NCBI RefSeq assembly: GCF_015291745.1 | Contig: NZ_CP030059.1 | Location: 248,001 to 312,000 of the forward strand | Source of the DNA: Bradyrhizobium sp. CCBAU 53351 | GTDB lineage: Bacteria > Pseudomonadota > Alphaproteobacteria > Rhizobiales > Xanthobacteraceae | Length of the DNA: 64,000 bases | Direction of reading: 5' to 3' | In this document: positions 63,580 to 64,000 of the stretch, piece after piece | How positions within the stretch are numbered: the first letter of the stretch is position 1 | Layout of the letters: each line of letters begins with the position of its first letter | Made by a program: the position numbers and the translations under genes | The notes under the pieces: model-generated | The model's database searches: none | Seen by the model: the letters and a program-made list of their open reading frames with translations, nothing else | What the model was told of the DNA's origin: nothing

Positions 63580-64000
63580 ATGGCCTACGAGCACATTCTC
63601 TACGACGTCAGCGACAAGATCGCGACCATCACGCTCAACCGCCCTGATCGCATGAATGCGTGGACGCCCACCATGGAGCGCGACGTGCGTCACGCGATGG
63701 AAGCGTCAAGCGCCGACGACAATGTTCGCGTCATCATCCTCACCGGCGCGGGCCGCGCGTTTTGCGCTGGCGCCGATATGGATGCTTTGAAGGGACTCGA
63801 CCCCGATGATATCAGGCGGGCGTCGAACCTGCCGCCCTTCGACATGAACCGCCGGCCGGACTGGCAGACGCGCTATGGCTTCTATCCGTCGATCAAGAAG
63901 CCGGTCATTGCCATGCTCAATGGCGCCACCGCCGGCATCGGCCTCGTCCACGCGCTGTATTGCGACCTGCGCTTTGCCGCCGACAACACGGTGTTCACCA
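63580..64000 (+). CDS. Enoyl-CoA hydratase/isomerase, 3' partial
   Basis: The first 140 residues of a crotonase-fold protein run off the window edge. TLNRPDRMNAWTPTMERDV at the N-terminus, the first CoA loop GRAFCAGADMDALKG, and the oxyanion-hole segment NGATAGIGLVHALYCDLRFAADNTVF are the family blocks. The last has GATAGIGL where GGGAFAG or similar is usual. GGGAGAG precedes the ATG at 63580. It is expected to hydrate or isomerise an acyl-CoA; the second catalytic Glu region is outside the window. Confidence 0.9.
   Translation, partial: MAYEHILYDVSDKIATITLNRPDRMNAWTPTMERDVRHAMEASSADDNVRVIILTGAGRAFCAGADMDALKGLDPDDIRRASNLPPFDMNRRPDWQTRYGFYPSIKKPVIAMLNGATAGIGLVHALYCDLRFAADNTVFT

Overview
The window looks like ordinary chromosome from a Bradyrhizobium-type alphaproteobacterium (Nitrobacteraceae). 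Support for this is the high G+C, strongly biased third-codon positions, neighbour pairs typical of Rhizobiales (purH / heparinase-like / rsmB; tsaD-gpsA-EVE facing hemD-Mic60-HemY), a fused cysNC, and several copies of palindromic intergenic repeats with ends like CGTCATTCCGG / CCGGAATGACG. There are about 58 protein genes, two tRNA genes (Gly-GCC and Thr-CGT), no rRNA, no CRISPR array, no insertion sequence and no phage module. The genus is inferred from style and content, not from a database match.

Layout. 1-6.7 kb: end of a GYF-domain membrane protein, acyl-CoA thioesterase II, a UbiH-type hydroxylase, a Trm112-like protein, then a TetR repressor divergent from a four-gene operon (membrane protein, enoyl-CoA hydratase, PaaI thioesterase, NAD-binding protein) with two matched operators. 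6.7-12.3 kb: small PepSY-like protein and cytochrome b561-type protein behind a pair of iron-box-like or TetR-like palindromes, an MHYT-GGDEF-EAL protein, a Lon-N protein and a CnoX-like thioredoxin. 12.4-20.7 kb: tRNA-Gly, an epimerase, a PQQ-type sugar dehydrogenase with a diheme cytochrome c, PanE, a DsbA-like isomerase, a MATE pump, a DUF2239 protein and a GST. 20.7-31 kb: two MFS transporters, gamma-glutamyltransferase, PurH, heparinase-like protein, RsmB, SDHAF4-like protein.

31-40.5 kb: a leftward sulfotransferase-cysD-cysNC operon that makes and probably spends PAPS, preceded by a perfect 20-bp palindrome; then a chemotaxis receptor, membrane-anchored nuclease, L,D-transpeptidase and acetyl-CoA synthetase. 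40.8-52.6 kb: topoisomerase IB, an AHSA1 protein, a class III cyclase, EVE protein, GpsA, TsaD, HemD, alpha-Mic60, HemY/Orf52-like protein, tRNA-Thr, a polytopic membrane protein and a small secreted protein. 52.7-64 kb: polysaccharide deacetylase, two small Cys-rich secreted proteins (one with a coding 15-bp minisatellite and two Crp-type sites upstream), MFS exporter, a Tat-exported hydrolase, P450 and second cyclase in a row, TerB protein, SDR, glutamine amidotransferase and the start of an enoyl-CoA hydratase.

Most genes are housekeeping or transport. The parts that deserve most attention are the sulfation operon with its palindrome, the dual-operator TetR switch, the paired boxes at 6.76 kb, the Crp-type sites with the Cys-rich protein pair, the Mic60/HemY pair next to hemD, and the hydrolase/P450/cyclase row. 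None could be tested by search here, and no wholly new system is claimed.
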